Shown here in pieces: positions 44,993-54,796 of a DNA stretch of 64,000 nucleotides. The notes under the pieces were generated by a model, which worked only from the letters and a program-made list of their open reading frames with translations, was not told the DNA's origin and searched no databases. The position numbers were made by a program, and so were the translations under genes. The first letter of the stretch is position 1. Every line of letters begins with the position of its first letter. This stretch comes from Candidatus Neomarinimicrobiota bacterium (lineage in GTDB: Bacteria; Fidelibacterota; Marinisomatia; Marinisomatales; S15-B10): positions 45,791-109,790 of the forward strand of contig JAZGBI010000008.1 of NCBI GenBank assembly GCA_036476315.1, in the 5' to 3' direction.

Positions 44993-46084
44993 TTATTTTC
45001 TGGCTGATAGAAGCAGGAGTATCCCTCCGAAGGAGAAAACCAGATTTCCAAGCCACGCCGCTAAGACCGGTTCCAGAATTCCTTTGTAGCCGAGTGTCTG
45101 TCCAAATCGTATGAAAGCAGTGTAGCCCAATATGACAAAAAGACTCATCCCTGCTCCGAACGCAAGACCGCTTTTCCTCCGTGTTGCCACGAGGGGAAAT
45201 GAAAAGAGGACCACGATAAGGTTGGTGAAAGCGAAGGAGATTTTTGCCTGGAGATTCACCTCCCAGCGCGTGGTGTCGATTCCGCTATCAGCCAGTTCCT
45301 CAATAAATATTTTGAGTTGGCTGTAGTTCTTTTCTTCCGGTGAAATGGCCTCACGAGAGATATCCATAGGCCCGAAGTTTACCGACAGCAATGTATCCCC
45401 CCGGGAGAAGTGAACCTTGGACTCAAAACCGTCCGGGTGGAACTCTCTCACCGCGAACGTGTGAGCTGTCCAGGCCTTTTTTTCCTCGTCCCACGCCATC
45501 CAGTTGGCATCGATCCTCTTCACGAGTTGGCCGTCCTGAAGAAACTGCAAGGCGACCCCTGTTGCTTTGTTCTGTTTTGCCTCGTACCGGTCGATGGCAA
45601 TGTGGAAACTTTCCGATTTCTGGAGGAAGATATTCCGTTTGCGCGCGCGGTAAGGTTTCTTGGAGGAGCGTATGACATGTTCCTGTTCAATAAGATGACG
45701 TTTTTTGTTTCCTTTGGCCACTACCTGATCATCGAAAAAAAATGAGGCAATGCTGATGATGATCGCGCTTGCAATGAGTGGCGTCGCGATTCGATACAGG
45801 GAGATACCGGAGGCTTTCATGGCCGTTAACTCGTTTCGCCTGGCGAGAAGTCCCGTTGCAGAGACAGTGGAGATCAACACGGCCATGGGAAGGCCAATCT
45901 TTACGAACCACGGACAGGAATAGAGATAATACATTCCAATAACTCTCACCGGAGCATCTGCATCGATGAACCTGTCCAGATTCTCAACGAGGTCCATAAT
46001 AACAAAGAGTACGAGAAATGTGATGAGCGACATGATCAAAATCCAGGAAAACTGGCGAATGATGTACAGGTCGATATTCTTCAT
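44993..46084 (-). CDS. lptG: LPS export permease LptF/LptG family
   Basis: The protein forms part of the inner-membrane LptBFG pump that extracts LPS. The 363-residue chain has three N-terminal helices with DLYIIRQF at the start and FVIMDLVENLDRF, the ARRNELTAMKASGISLYRI coupling helix, a periplasmic beta-jellyroll (about 120-265), and three C-terminal helices including LIVVLFSFPLVATRRKSG. It is a single gene here, without the second permease or LptB next to it. The call between LptF and LptG rests on the overall look, so the symbol is tentative. Confidence 0.85.
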   Translation of the reverse strand: MKNIDLYIIRQFSWILIMSLITFLVLFVIMDLVENLDRFIDADAPVRVIGMYYLYSCPWFVKIGLPMAVLISTVSATGLLARRNELTAMKASGISLYRIATPLIASAIIISIASFFFDDQVVAKGNKKRHLIEQEHVIRSSKKPYRARKRNIFLQKSESFHIAIDRYEAKQNKATGVALQFLQDGQLVKRIDANWMAWDEEKKAWTAHTFAVREFHPDGFESKVHFSRGDTLLSVNFGPMDISREAISPEEKNYSQLKIFIEELADSGIDTTRWEVNLQAKISFAFTNLIVVLFSFPLVATRRKSGLAFGAGMSLFVILGYTAFIRFGQTLGYKGILEPVLAAWLGNLVFSFGGILLLLSARK

Positions 46085-46173
46085 ATCTTTGTCAAATTAC
46101 ACCGGGACTCTCGAATTATGCAGCCAAAAATTGCTTTTCTCGGTGGCATGTTTCCCCTAGTTTGTCGCTTCTG

Positions 46174-47847
46174 ATGAGCAGGCGAAACAAAGCAGTTTTT
46201 CTCTTCACACTTCTTTTCCTTCTCGTTGGGTGGGAAGTCCTGATACCTGGAAGAGTTCAGCTTTCCGAGCCAGGTCCCAGCATTACCTCTCTTCTTCCGC
46301 CGCTGATTGCCATCACCATGGCTCTCATCACTCGAGAGGTGATCCTATCTCTCTTCAGCGGTGTCTGGATTGGTGCGACCATCCTGGCAGGCTATCGTCC
46401 CTTTCAGGGACTGGCCACTGCTCTGGACACGTACCTGGTGGAATCACTTGCCGATATGAGTCACTCCGCGATCATCCTTTTCAGTCTCGGTTTCGGCGGT
46501 ATTATTGGCGTCATAGGGGCCAACGGAGGAATGAAGGGAATCGTGCAAAAGGCATCCCAGTACGCCCGTACCGCCCGAAGCAGCCAGATAGCCACCATGT
46601 TGATGGGGATACTCATCTTTTTCGACGACTATGCAAACACCCTGTTGGTGGGAAACATGATGCGACCTTTTACGGATAGACTGAAGGTATCGCGTGAGAA
46701 ATTGGCATATCTGGTGGATTCCACAGCTGCGCCAGTTGCCAGTCTGGCCCTGATAAGCACCTGGTCCGTATTCCAGATGTCCCTTCTGGAGGAGCCTTAT
46801 CGCGAATTTGGAATTACGGGGAGTCCCTATATCACTTTTCTTCAATCCATACCCTATTCATTCTACTGTATTCTGACTTTGATATTCATGTTTCTTCTAC
46901 TCTGGTCCCGCAGGGACTACGGTCAAATGTTCCAAGCCGAGCGACGGGCCCGGGTTGAGGGGAAAGTGCTGGCAGATGATGCCAGACCGCTGGCCAACAC
47001 GGAGCTGTTCGACAGTGAAGATCTCAAGGTGAAAGAGAGCCATTGGTCCGATGCCATGATTCCCATCGCTACCGTCATTGCGGTAACTTTGCTCGGGTTG
47101 TACATCACGGGGAAAAGAGGTCTGGCACCCGAGGATGAACTGAATCTGAGAAACATTATTGGTGCCTCGAATTCGTATGCCAGCCTTATGTGGGGGTCAT
47201 TCACCGCAGGATTCACTGCCATCGTTGTGTCAGTCGCAAGGGGAGTGCTGTCACTGAGAGAATCGATTGAATCGTGGCTCACTGGAGTCCGTTCCATGGT
47301 TCTTGCCTGCATCGTTCTGGTTCTCGCATGGAGTCTGGGAAAGATTTGTGGTGATGTTCATACTGCCGATTACATTGTGAATATGACCGGGACATTTCTT
47401 TCTCCATTTCTTCTTCCCGCCGTGACATTCATCACAGCAGCCCTCATCAGCTTTTCCACGGGGACTTCCTGGGGTACCATGTCCATTCTCGTTCCGATTA
47501 TCGTTCCCATGCAGCTCAGAATGGTGGGGGGCGATCCCAATATGATCATTGGACAGCCCTTGTTTCTTGCAACATTTGCCTCAGTCCTGTCCGGCGCCGT
47601 ATTCGGAGATCACTGTTCCCCCATATCCGATACCACTATTCTCTCTTCCACGGCCTCCGGGTCTGATCATATCGATCACGTGAAGACGCAACTCCCGTAC
47701 GCCATCACGACAGCAGTTATCAGTGTCCTCGCTGGTTATCTGTTGGTGGGACTGGGTGTGCCCTGGATTGTCATGGCAGTGACGGGAGTCGGAGCCGTCG
47801 TGGGGGCTGTCTGGCTTCTGGGGAAACGTCAAGAGGCGGAGGATTAA
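46174..47847 (+). CDS. NhaC-type Na+/H+ antiporter
   Basis: The 557-residue polytopic protein resembles the NhaC family of sodium/proton (or malate/lactate) antiporters: LITREVILSLFSGVWIGA, GILIFFDDYANTLLVGNMMRPFTDR, DSTAAPVASLALISTWS and a late SFSTGTSWGTMSILVPI with GAVFGDHCSPISDTTILSSTASG are family blocks. Eleven to twelve helices can be counted. The ATG at 46174 is chosen; a TTG at 46162 is in frame. The gene diverges from lptG across 89 bases and its stop overlaps the convergent CNNM gene by four bases. The actual ion couple cannot be deduced. Confidence 0.9.
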   Translation: MSRRNKAVFLFTLLFLLVGWEVLIPGRVQLSEPGPSITSLLPPLIAITMALITREVILSLFSGVWIGATILAGYRPFQGLATALDTYLVESLADMSHSAIILFSLGFGGIIGVIGANGGMKGIVQKASQYARTARSSQIATMLMGILIFFDDYANTLLVGNMMRPFTDRLKVSREKLAYLVDSTAAPVASLALISTWSVFQMSLLEEPYREFGITGSPYITFLQSIPYSFYCILTLIFMFLLLWSRRDYGQMFQAERRARVEGKVLADDARPLANTELFDSEDLKVKESHWSDAMIPIATVIAVTLLGLYITGKRGLAPEDELNLRNIIGASNSYASLMWGSFTAGFTAIVVSVARGVLSLRESIESWLTGVRSMVLACIVLVLAWSLGKICGDVHTADYIVNMTGTFLSPFLLPAVTFITAALISFSTGTSWGTMSILVPIIVPMQLRMVGGDPNMIIGQPLFLATFASVLSGAVFGDHCSPISDTTILSSTASGSDHIDHVKTQLPYAITTAVISVLAGYLLVGLGVPWIVMAVTGVGAVVGAVWLLGKRQEAED

Positions 47848-49049
47848 GCCCTTTTGATGAGATGCAATCGCTTCAAGCGACTGGGGCTGGACGACAGAAT
47901 CTTGATCCGGAATGTATCGAAGTCCAGCATTTCTCCAGTCCGGGGAATTCGCCCCATTCTCGATAGAATGAATCCTCCCACCGTTTCGTAATCCCCCAGT
48001 GGGATCCCGAATCCGAATCTTCTTCTCAGTTCGTCCACTTCAACCAGGCTGTCTACAATCAGGCTTCCATCGGGCACCCGCGTAATTTTCCGTCCCTCTG
48101 CATCGAAGACGTCCTCAAATTCCCCAAACAGTTCTTCCACCAGATCCTCGACTGTCACCAGTCCTGCAGTCCTTCCACCCAATTCCACTACGATGGCGAT
48201 ACTTGACTTCTGCCGTTTGAGCTCTTGCAGGGCTCCGTTGGCCGGCATCGATTCGGAAATATACACGGGTGTTTTGAGAATTGAGGCCAGTGACTCCGGG
48301 CGGGCGAAAAGATCGTGCAGGAAGACGATTCCCACGATATGGTCCAAGTCCCGCTCGTACACAGGAAGTTTTGAGAGACCTGTATCGGACATCGCCTGAA
48401 TGGCTCCATCAACGGAGTAATCTGTGGTGATGGCAACCACATCCGGTCGAGCTGTCATCGCTAACTGAACGGGCCGCAACCCGAATTCAAAGATCCTTGA
48501 TATGACTTCTTTCTCCCCCTCTTCATATTCCTCTCGCGTCCCTAACTCCGTGAAAAGGATCTTCAAGTCTTCCCGGTTGAAAAGGCTCACGGCAGGGTCA
48601 CTTCCGGTAGGACTCAGCAAACGCGAGTAGCTCTTCACTAGCCTTACGAGAGGTGACAGAAAGAATTCCGTGAGATGGAGCAGAGGCGTTATCCTTACGG
48701 CAAGTTTGTTGGCCTGTTCTCCGAAAACCATCTTGGGGATGATTTCACCAAAAACGAGGATGATGAAGGCGATTATGAAGACGGCCCATGACCGGGGGAT
48801 GCCAAAATGTAGAAGCGAGATTGTGGCATAGGACGACGTGAGAACGTTCGCGAAGTTCGTTCCAACAAGGACAGTTGTAAGAAACCTCTCAGGTTCTTGC
48901 AAGTATTTGAACGTTCTTGGAGCCGTCCTCCACCCTTGCTTCTCCCACACCTTCATCTGAAGAGGATTTGCCCGAACGAAGGCAATTTCACTCCCGGAGA
49001 AAAATGCCGAAAGGACAAGTCCTGCAAGAGCGAGGAACGTTTCTGTCAC
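47844..49049 (-). CDS. CNNM/CorC (HlyC) family membrane protein with CBS pair
   Basis: The 401-residue protein has the DUF21 (CNNM) membrane domain at about 1-180 (GSEIAFVRANPLQM, then FGEIIPKMVFG), a CBS pair at about 195-315 (VVAITTDYSVDGAIQAM, LVTVEDLVEELFGE) and a CorC_HlyC transporter-associated domain at the end (GSLIVDSLVEVDELRRRFG). This layout is that of magnesium or cobalt efflux and resistance proteins; older annotations call them hemolysins. Its upstream region is shared with the divergent murQ gene. Confidence 0.92.
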   Translation of the reverse strand: MTETFLALAGLVLSAFFSGSEIAFVRANPLQMKVWEKQGWRTAPRTFKYLQEPERFLTTVLVGTNFANVLTSSYATISLLHFGIPRSWAVFIIAFIILVFGEIIPKMVFGEQANKLAVRITPLLHLTEFFLSPLVRLVKSYSRLLSPTGSDPAVSLFNREDLKILFTELGTREEYEEGEKEVISRIFEFGLRPVQLAMTARPDVVAITTDYSVDGAIQAMSDTGLSKLPVYERDLDHIVGIVFLHDLFARPESLASILKTPVYISESMPANGALQELKRQKSSIAIVVELGGRTAGLVTVEDLVEELFGEFEDVFDAEGRKITRVPDGSLIVDSLVEVDELRRRFGFGIPLGDYETVGGFILSRMGRIPRTGEMLDFDTFRIKILSSSPSRLKRLHLIKRA

Positions 49050-49222
49050 GGCTTACACCGGCTGGAAGTTGGATGTCTGGACAAATCTATGCAAGAGAAT
49101 CATTTTGAGTAAATGAAAACTCCCCGGGTGGGGCTACGATTGCCCCGTCCTGAATCTGCTTCTCATCCTTCCCGTCGTCTTCTTAACTTCGAGCAGGTCC
49201 TGTTGGCCTTTCGCAAGGAAGA

Positions 49223-50149
49223 ATGAAAAATCGCCTCAAGAGGGAGACTCTTTCCACTGAGCAACAGAATGTTCGCTCCATGGACATCGATGCAAAGAGC
49301 ATCCTCGAGATTCTGAAGATTATCAATGAAGAGGACAAAGCCGTTGCTTTCGCGGTGGAGAAAGTAGTGCCAGACATTGAAAAGGTGGTCAGTTTTGCAG
49401 TGGAAGCCATAAAGGAAGGGAGACATATCTTCTATATCGGAGCCGGTACGAGCGGACGACTGGGTGTGCTCGATGCAGCTGAATGTCCCCCCACATTCTC
49501 CGCCCCTCGGGACATGTTCCAGGGGGTGATTGCGGGAGGGGACGAGGCGTTGAGGAGGTCCGTAGAAGGAGCTGAAGATAAGCCTCGGGAGGCCGTTCGG
49601 GATCTTGAACGATCGGGGCTCAACTCGGGAGATGTCCTCATAGGCATCGCGAGCAGCAGCACTACACCGTACGTTTTGAGAGCACTGGAATACGGGGCAT
49701 CCACCGGGTGCAGGACGGCCTTCATCATATGCAATCCTTCACCTCTTCTCCCCGTGAAGGTGGATGTGCTGATTCCCATCGATGTGGGACAGGAGGTGAT
49801 TACGGGTTCCACTCGCATGAAATCGGCCACGGCGACAAAGCTGGTGCTCAATATGATTTCTACGGCCACGATGGTCAGATTGGGAAAAGTGTACGGTAAT
49901 CTGATGGTGGATTTGACCGCGGTGAATGAAAAGCTCGTGGATCGCGGCACCCGCATCATCTCACAACTTACATCACTTTCCTACGAGAGGTCAAAAACAG
50001 TCCTTGAAAATGCAAACAGGGAAGTCAAGACAGCAATTGTAATGCACGTGCGACAGTGCGGCTACGAGAGGGCAACTGAACTTCTGGAAGAAAGCGAGGG
50101 CTTTCTCAGGCCATTCCTCGAGTCGGAGTCAGCGGGATCCGATTCCTAG
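49223..50149 (+). CDS. murQ: N-acetylmuramic acid 6-phosphate etherase
   Basis: It cleaves the lactyl ether of MurNAc-6-phosphate to give GlcNAc-6-phosphate, in peptidoglycan recycling. The 308-residue protein has the SIS-domain opening FYIGAGTSGRLGVLDAAECP and PTFSAP (about 71-96), GIASSSTTPYVLRAL and GSTRMKSATATKLVLNMIST, all family blocks. The AAGGAAG ribosome site precedes the ATG. AnmK, which makes its substrate from anhydro-MurNAc, is encoded 17 bases downstream, so the two form a recycling pair. Confidence 0.95.
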   Translation: MKNRLKRETLSTEQQNVRSMDIDAKSILEILKIINEEDKAVAFAVEKVVPDIEKVVSFAVEAIKEGRHIFYIGAGTSGRLGVLDAAECPPTFSAPRDMFQGVIAGGDEALRRSVEGAEDKPREAVRDLERSGLNSGDVLIGIASSSTTPYVLRALEYGASTGCRTAFIICNPSPLLPVKVDVLIPIDVGQEVITGSTRMKSATATKLVLNMISTATMVRLGKVYGNLMVDLTAVNEKLVDRGTRIISQLTSLSYERSKTVLENANREVKTAIVMHVRQCGYERATELLEESEGFLRPFLESESAGSDS

Positions 50150-50166
50150 GAAGTGTCGGCGGAAGA

Positions 50167-51312
50167 GTGCCTGTGAAAATCGAGACGGTTCAGAAGCTGA
50201 ACAAGAAACGACCTCTCAGGATGGCGGGTCTCATGTCCGGTACCTCCATGGACGGACTGGATATTTGCGTGGCCGATGTTGGTTTCCAGGGAGATTCTGC
50301 CGAGTTCGTCATAAAGGCCGCCGGATCGTTTCCCTTCCCTGGTTCATTGAGAAAAGCCATCCGTCAGTCATTAACGGGATCCGCGGAACAGGTGTGTAGG
50401 ACTCATTATGATCTCGGCCGATTCTATGAAGAAAAGACCGTTCTGTTTCTCCGTGACTCTTCCCTGGGTGAAATAGACGCGGTTGGTATGCATGGGCAGA
50501 CGGTTTATCACATTAGCGGTGAAGCCACGCTTCAGGTGGGTGAACCCTCATTCCTTGCTGAGCAACTCGGAATCCCTGTTGTCTCGGACTTCAGAGCTCG
50601 GGATATTTCGGTGGGCGGAACCGGAGCCCCTCTCATTCCCATTATCGATAAGTGGATCTTTCAGAAAGATCACGAGAGGGTGGTCTGTCTGAATCTTGGC
50701 GGTATTGCCAACCTCAGTGTAGTTCCGCCAAGGATAGCTGGCGAGTTGGTAGGGGGGTTTGACACGGGTCCCGGAATGGCTCTACTTGATGAGGCGATCT
50801 ACGAGCTTTCTGGAAAGCGGGCCGATGATGACGGGAAGCTGGCCTCAAAGGGGATCCCCGACGAGGAGTCGCTGAAGAGGTGGATGGAAGATCAGTTTGT
50901 TAACCGGATTCCCCCGAAATCCACCGGCCGGGATTATTTTGGCTCCGAGTGGTTGCACGGGCGGATCAAGAACATGAGGGAGTGGAGGCTCGAACATCTG
51001 CTGGCCACATTATCTCTTTTTACGGCTCGATCGGTGGCTGTAAATTGCCAGAGATTTGTCGACCTGAGTGGAGCCAGGACACTGATTGTAAGCGGCGGCG
51101 GCGTTCATCACTCCGCCGTCATGAAGATGCTGTCGCAGGAACTTCCCACCCTGAACGTAATCTCGTCTCAGGCCTTCGGTGTGGATCCCGATGTGAAGGA
51201 AGCACTGGGGATGGCAATCCTGGGAGCGGCCTATTTCAAGGAAATTCCCGGAAACATTCCCTCCGTAACGGGTGCGGGCCGGGAAGTTGTTCTGGGCAAG
51301 CTTACCTTGTGA
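50167..51312 (+). CDS. anmK: Anhydro-N-acetylmuramic acid kinase
   Basis: It opens and phosphorylates 1,6-anhydro-MurNAc to MurNAc-6-phosphate, the MurQ substrate. The 381-residue length fits. It starts with MAGLMSGTSMDGLDICVADV (the ATP/sugar site), then AVGMHGQTVYH, VSDFRARDISVGGTGAPLIP, LNLGGIANLSV and GFDTGPGMALLDEAI, and ends with VSGGGVHHSAVMK. The start is a GTG at 50167, with another GTG at 50173. Lytic transglycosylases, not seen in this window, would supply anhydro-MurNAc. Confidence 0.94.
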   Translation: MPVKIETVQKLNKKRPLRMAGLMSGTSMDGLDICVADVGFQGDSAEFVIKAAGSFPFPGSLRKAIRQSLTGSAEQVCRTHYDLGRFYEEKTVLFLRDSSLGEIDAVGMHGQTVYHISGEATLQVGEPSFLAEQLGIPVVSDFRARDISVGGTGAPLIPIIDKWIFQKDHERVVCLNLGGIANLSVVPPRIAGELVGGFDTGPGMALLDEAIYELSGKRADDDGKLASKGIPDEESLKRWMEDQFVNRIPPKSTGRDYFGSEWLHGRIKNMREWRLEHLLATLSLFTARSVAVNCQRFVDLSGARTLIVSGGGVHHSAVMKMLSQELPTLNVISSQAFGVDPDVKEALGMAILGAAYFKEIPGNIPSVTGAGREVVLGKLTL

Positions 51313-51321
51313 GAGGAATTC

Positions 51322-52695
51322 ATGTCCGTTAATCCTTACGTTTTTCGAGAGTACGACATCCGGGGAAGGGTCGCTGAAGATTTCCCGGACGAACTCGTCA
51401 GAGATCTGGGTCGAGCTTTCGGGACCTTTGTCAGAAGACGCGGAGGCAGGGAAATCAGTCTCAGCGGTGACGTTCGTCTGTCCACTCCGGGGCTAAAAGA
51501 GATGTTCAAGGAGGGCGTTCTCGATACTTCGACCGACGTCCTTGATATCGGTACGGTTCCGACACCCGTGAATTACTACAGCATGTGGAAACTCAATGTC
51601 GCCGGGGCTGTGCAGATCACGGGCAGTCACAATCCTCCGGAAATGAACGGCTTCAAAATGTCTTTTGGCAAGGGGGCCGTCTACGGCGCACAGATTCAGG
51701 AATTACGCCAGCTCGTCGAAAGCCACGATTTCGAGTCGGGAACCGGAACGGAAATAAGCTATCCCATCCTTGAGGATTATATGGAAATGATTCTGGATAA
51801 GATCAACCTGGAGCGAAAGTTGAAGGTGGCAATGGATTGCGGCAATGCTGCTGCGTGTCTCGTGGCACCCAGGCTTTTCCGGGAACTGGGTATCGCTCTG
51901 GAGGAATTGTACTGCGATGCAGACGGATCTTTTCCCAATCATCACCCGGATCCCACGATTCCGGAAAATCTGAGTGATCTTACTGATTTGATGAGTGAGG
52001 GGAGTTTTGACGTTGGCGTGGCTTATGATGGGGACGCGGATCGAATTGGGGTGGTGGACGAGAACGGAAACATAGTGTGGGCGGACAAAATCATGTGTCT
52101 TTTTCTTCCCGAAATTGTCGAACCGGGCGATGAGATTCTTTTTGACGTTAAGTGCTCACAAGCTCTCGAAGAGGAAATCCTCCGGCATAAAGGAAAACCG
52201 GTCATATGGAAGACCGGACATTCCCTGATCAAGCAAAAGATGAAAGAGTTGGGGTGTAAATTCGGTGGAGAGATGAGCGGTCATCTGTTCATGGCGGACG
52301 ACTACTTCGGGTACGACGACGCCGTATATGTTTCGGTCCGGTTGATTCAGACATTATCTCGCCAGGGGAAGAAGCTCTCTGAGCTGATTGGTGAATTACC
52401 CCGGTACTATTCCACGCCTGAGATGAGGTTGGAATGTCCGACCGACGAAGAGAAGTTTCGAATCGCCGAGCGAGCATCTGACTTTTTCAAATCGAACTAT
52501 GACTGTCTCGATATTGACGGTGTGCGAGTCAAGTTCCGTGACGGCTGGGGTCTGGTTCGGGCCTCAAATACTCAGCCGGTCATTGTCTGCAGATTCGAGG
52601 CGAACTCACAAGAACGCATGGAAGAAATCAAGTCCTTGGTACTTGGAAAGATTCAGGAGATGGGGGAGATCTCCATACCGGATGAATCCCACTGA
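51322..52695 (+). CDS. Phosphomannomutase/phosphoglucomutase (AlgC type)
   Basis: It is predicted to swap phosphate between C1 and C6 of mannose or glucose. The 457-residue protein has all four alpha-D-phosphohexomutase sites: the phosphoserine loop TGSHNPPEMNG (Ser102), the metal loop DGDADRIG (from 236), the sugar loop GEMSGH, and the phosphate-binding RASNTQPVIVCRFEA near the end. FREYDIRG at the start is typical of dual-specificity AlgC-like enzymes. Together with the PGI/PMI downstream it would connect fructose-6-P, mannose-6-P and the 1-phosphates needed for glycans. Confidence 0.92.
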   Translation: MSVNPYVFREYDIRGRVAEDFPDELVRDLGRAFGTFVRRRGGREISLSGDVRLSTPGLKEMFKEGVLDTSTDVLDIGTVPTPVNYYSMWKLNVAGAVQITGSHNPPEMNGFKMSFGKGAVYGAQIQELRQLVESHDFESGTGTEISYPILEDYMEMILDKINLERKLKVAMDCGNAAACLVAPRLFRELGIALEELYCDADGSFPNHHPDPTIPENLSDLTDLMSEGSFDVGVAYDGDADRIGVVDENGNIVWADKIMCLFLPEIVEPGDEILFDVKCSQALEEEILRHKGKPVIWKTGHSLIKQKMKELGCKFGGEMSGHLFMADDYFGYDDAVYVSVRLIQTLSRQGKKLSELIGELPRYYSTPEMRLECPTDEEKFRIAERASDFFKSNYDCLDIDGVRVKFRDGWGLVRASNTQPVIVCRFEANSQERMEEIKSLVLGKIQEMGEISIPDESH

Positions 52696-53659
52696 ATTTC
52701 AATCAACGATACGTGACTATCGGTCTCGGATTGACACGGAGCTGAGATCACTCGTCCGAAGCCAGGAACCGGACTATCTTTACGGTCCCGTCCAATATGT
52801 GCTCAAGGGACAAGGGAAGCGTCTACGGCCCACCCTTCTATTACTTGTGGCCAGATTGTTTAGAGTGTCCGAGGACGTCGCACTGCCCGCTGCTCTCTCA
52901 GTGGAGATTCTTCACAATTTCTCACTGATTCATGACGATATCATGGATCAGGACGATTTACGCCACGGTCTGCCTTCTGTCTTCCGAAAGTGGGATGAAT
53001 CGACGGCAATCCTCACAGGTGACGTACTTTTTGCAATGGCCTACGGAGAGTTGGCCAAGGTGAAGTCGAATCCTCTCGCATGTGTCCGGGCCTTGAACGT
53101 GGCAACGGTGAAACTGTGCGAAGGTCAGGCGCTCGATAAATCTTTCGAATCACGCGAGGACGTGATACTGAAAGAGTATCTCAACATGATACGACTGAAA
53201 ACAGCCACCCTCCTCTCGCTCTGTTGCCAGTTGGGTGCAATACTCGGAAAAGCGTCACAGGAGAAGGAAAGGGAGATCGGCCTGTTTGGAGAGCTGCTGG
53301 GTCAGGCTTTTCAGATTCAAGATGATGTCCTGGAGATTTATTCCGATGTTGAGACGATGGGAAAGAGCCTGGGAAGCGATGTGGCCACGGGGAAAAAAAC
53401 TTATCTCACGTGCAGGGCGCTTGAAAAAGATTCCGACGCCTGGAATCGGTTGATGACATCCTTGAAAGGAGAAAACCTCGAGTCGGAAGCACTCCCCGCA
53501 ATGCGGGTCTACTTTGAAGAATCCGGAGTGATGGGGGAGGCCAAAAATGAGATCAGGCGAATTCTCAGCCTTTCGCGGGCCAAACTGGATCTATTCCCTG
53601 TAGAGGCCAGGCAGAATCTCGATCATTTTGTGAATATGCTCATGGCGAGAGAGAGGTGA
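52682..53659 (+). CDS. Polyprenyl (trans-isoprenyl) diphosphate synthase
   Basis: It elongates prenyl diphosphates with IPP. The 325-residue protein has GKRLRPTLLLL, the first Asp-rich motif HDDIMDQDDLRHG (Asp85, Asp86, Asp89), and the second FQIQDDVLE (Asp214, Asp215), where the usual last Asp is Glu. The positions before the first motif carry no bulky block beyond Phe/Ser/Leu, so a long-chain product (quinone side chain) is plausible but unproven. The frame opens earlier, but the ATG at 52682, overlapping the mutase by 14 bases, gives the normal N-terminus. Confidence 0.9.
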   Translation: MNPTEFQSTIRDYRSRIDTELRSLVRSQEPDYLYGPVQYVLKGQGKRLRPTLLLLVARLFRVSEDVALPAALSVEILHNFSLIHDDIMDQDDLRHGLPSVFRKWDESTAILTGDVLFAMAYGELAKVKSNPLACVRALNVATVKLCEGQALDKSFESREDVILKEYLNMIRLKTATLLSLCCQLGAILGKASQEKEREIGLFGELLGQAFQIQDDVLEIYSDVETMGKSLGSDVATGKKTYLTCRALEKDSDAWNRLMTSLKGENLESEALPAMRVYFEESGVMGEAKNEIRRILSLSRAKLDLFPVEARQNLDHFVNMLMARER

Positions 53660-54714
53660 GAGGCGCCGTGCTGGCTGAAAACTTCCGGTCCATCGATCAA
53701 GACGACATGTTTGGCCTGATCTACAATTTCCCCGACCAGATGGATGAAGCAATGGAGATCGGGAGGAAGATCAAGCCTCATGAGGATTACAAATCTGATG
53801 GGGGCCTGGCCATAGCGGGAATGGGGGGATCGGCAATCGCCGGTGATATGATGGCATTTCTCATTTCACTGGCTTCAGATATCCCCGTCACCGTGACCCG
53901 GAATTACCGTCTGCCGCCCTGGGTCGATGACACTAACCTTGTCATTCTGCTGAGCTATTCGGGCAATACGGAAGAGACGTTATCCTGCCTTGACGATGCC
54001 TTGAACCGAAAGGCTAAATTGGTGGGGATTACATCCGGGGGAAGGTTGAAGAGAAGATTGAAGGGTCGAAGCGACCTTGTGATTACGATTCCGCCAGGTC
54101 TTCCTCCGAGGGCCTCACTGGGTTATTTGGTGATTCCGGGACTTTACTTCCTCAGGAGAATCGGCTTAGTCTCAGCTGACGTTGAGGTGTCGCTATCCGC
54201 AGCAGCTGAGAACTTGAGATTCTGGCGGAATGAATTCAGCGAGCCCCATGAAAAGAACCTGGCGTACACGATTGCCAGGACGATATACGATAGTGTGCCG
54301 GTGATTTACGGCGTGGCGGACGAAACATCCATTGTAGCCCTCCGATGGAGAACGCAACTTGAGGAAAACGGCAAGATGGTTGCATTTCACCATTCGTTAC
54401 CGGAGATGAATCACAACGAGATTGTGGGATTTGAAAACAACCCTGATTTGCTCAAGAAGATGTGCATCATCTGGATATCAGACAGTGGTGATCATCCCCG
54501 AATTCAGCGTCGACAGGAACTGACTCGAGAAATCATCGGGAATGGGGTGAAGTCCCAGATCAGTGTTCAGAGTCGCGGGGAGACGCGGATGGAGAGGCTA
54601 TTCTATCTTGTCTACCTGGGTGACTGGGTCAGTTTCTGGGTGGCCATGCTGCACCGTACCGATCCCACGCCAGTGGTAAGAATCGACCGGCTCAAAGGCT
54701 TACTCTCGGGCTGA
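53656..54714 (+). CDS. Bifunctional phosphoglucose/phosphomannose isomerase (SIS domain)
   Basis: It interconverts fructose-6-P with glucose-6-P and mannose-6-P. The 352-residue protein belongs to the archaeal-type PGI/PMI family: AIAGMGGSAIAGDMM, LLSYSGNTEETLSC, the PPRASLGYL signature near 150, and LPEMNHNEIVGFE with the likely catalytic Glu/His. It is shorter than the classic PGI. The GTG start overlaps the prenyl synthase stop. Being beside the phosphohexomutase supports a role in sugar-phosphate supply for envelope glycans. Confidence 0.92.
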   Translation: MRGAVLAENFRSIDQDDMFGLIYNFPDQMDEAMEIGRKIKPHEDYKSDGGLAIAGMGGSAIAGDMMAFLISLASDIPVTVTRNYRLPPWVDDTNLVILLSYSGNTEETLSCLDDALNRKAKLVGITSGGRLKRRLKGRSDLVITIPPGLPPRASLGYLVIPGLYFLRRIGLVSADVEVSLSAAAENLRFWRNEFSEPHEKNLAYTIARTIYDSVPVIYGVADETSIVALRWRTQLEENGKMVAFHHSLPEMNHNEIVGFENNPDLLKKMCIIWISDSGDHPRIQRRQELTREIIGNGVKSQISVQSRGETRMERLFYLVYLGDWVSFWVAMLHRTDPTPVVRIDRLKGLLSG

Positions 54715-54740
54715 GAAATGGCCTTTCGCGCCAAATAACA

Positions 54741-54769
54741 TTGCATCCAGTGCTTGGGCGTCCTATATT
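54741..54769 (+). promoter_or_regulatory. Sigma-70-type promoter for the bifunctional nuclease gene
   Basis: TTGCAT (54741-54746) and TATATT (54764-54769) are spaced by 17 bases, about 25 bases before the ATG at 54797. This suggests the gene has its own transcript apart from the sugar-phosphate operon. Confidence 0.6.
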
Positions 54770-54796
54770 AATTTAAGTCTTTTTGAAACACGTTCA

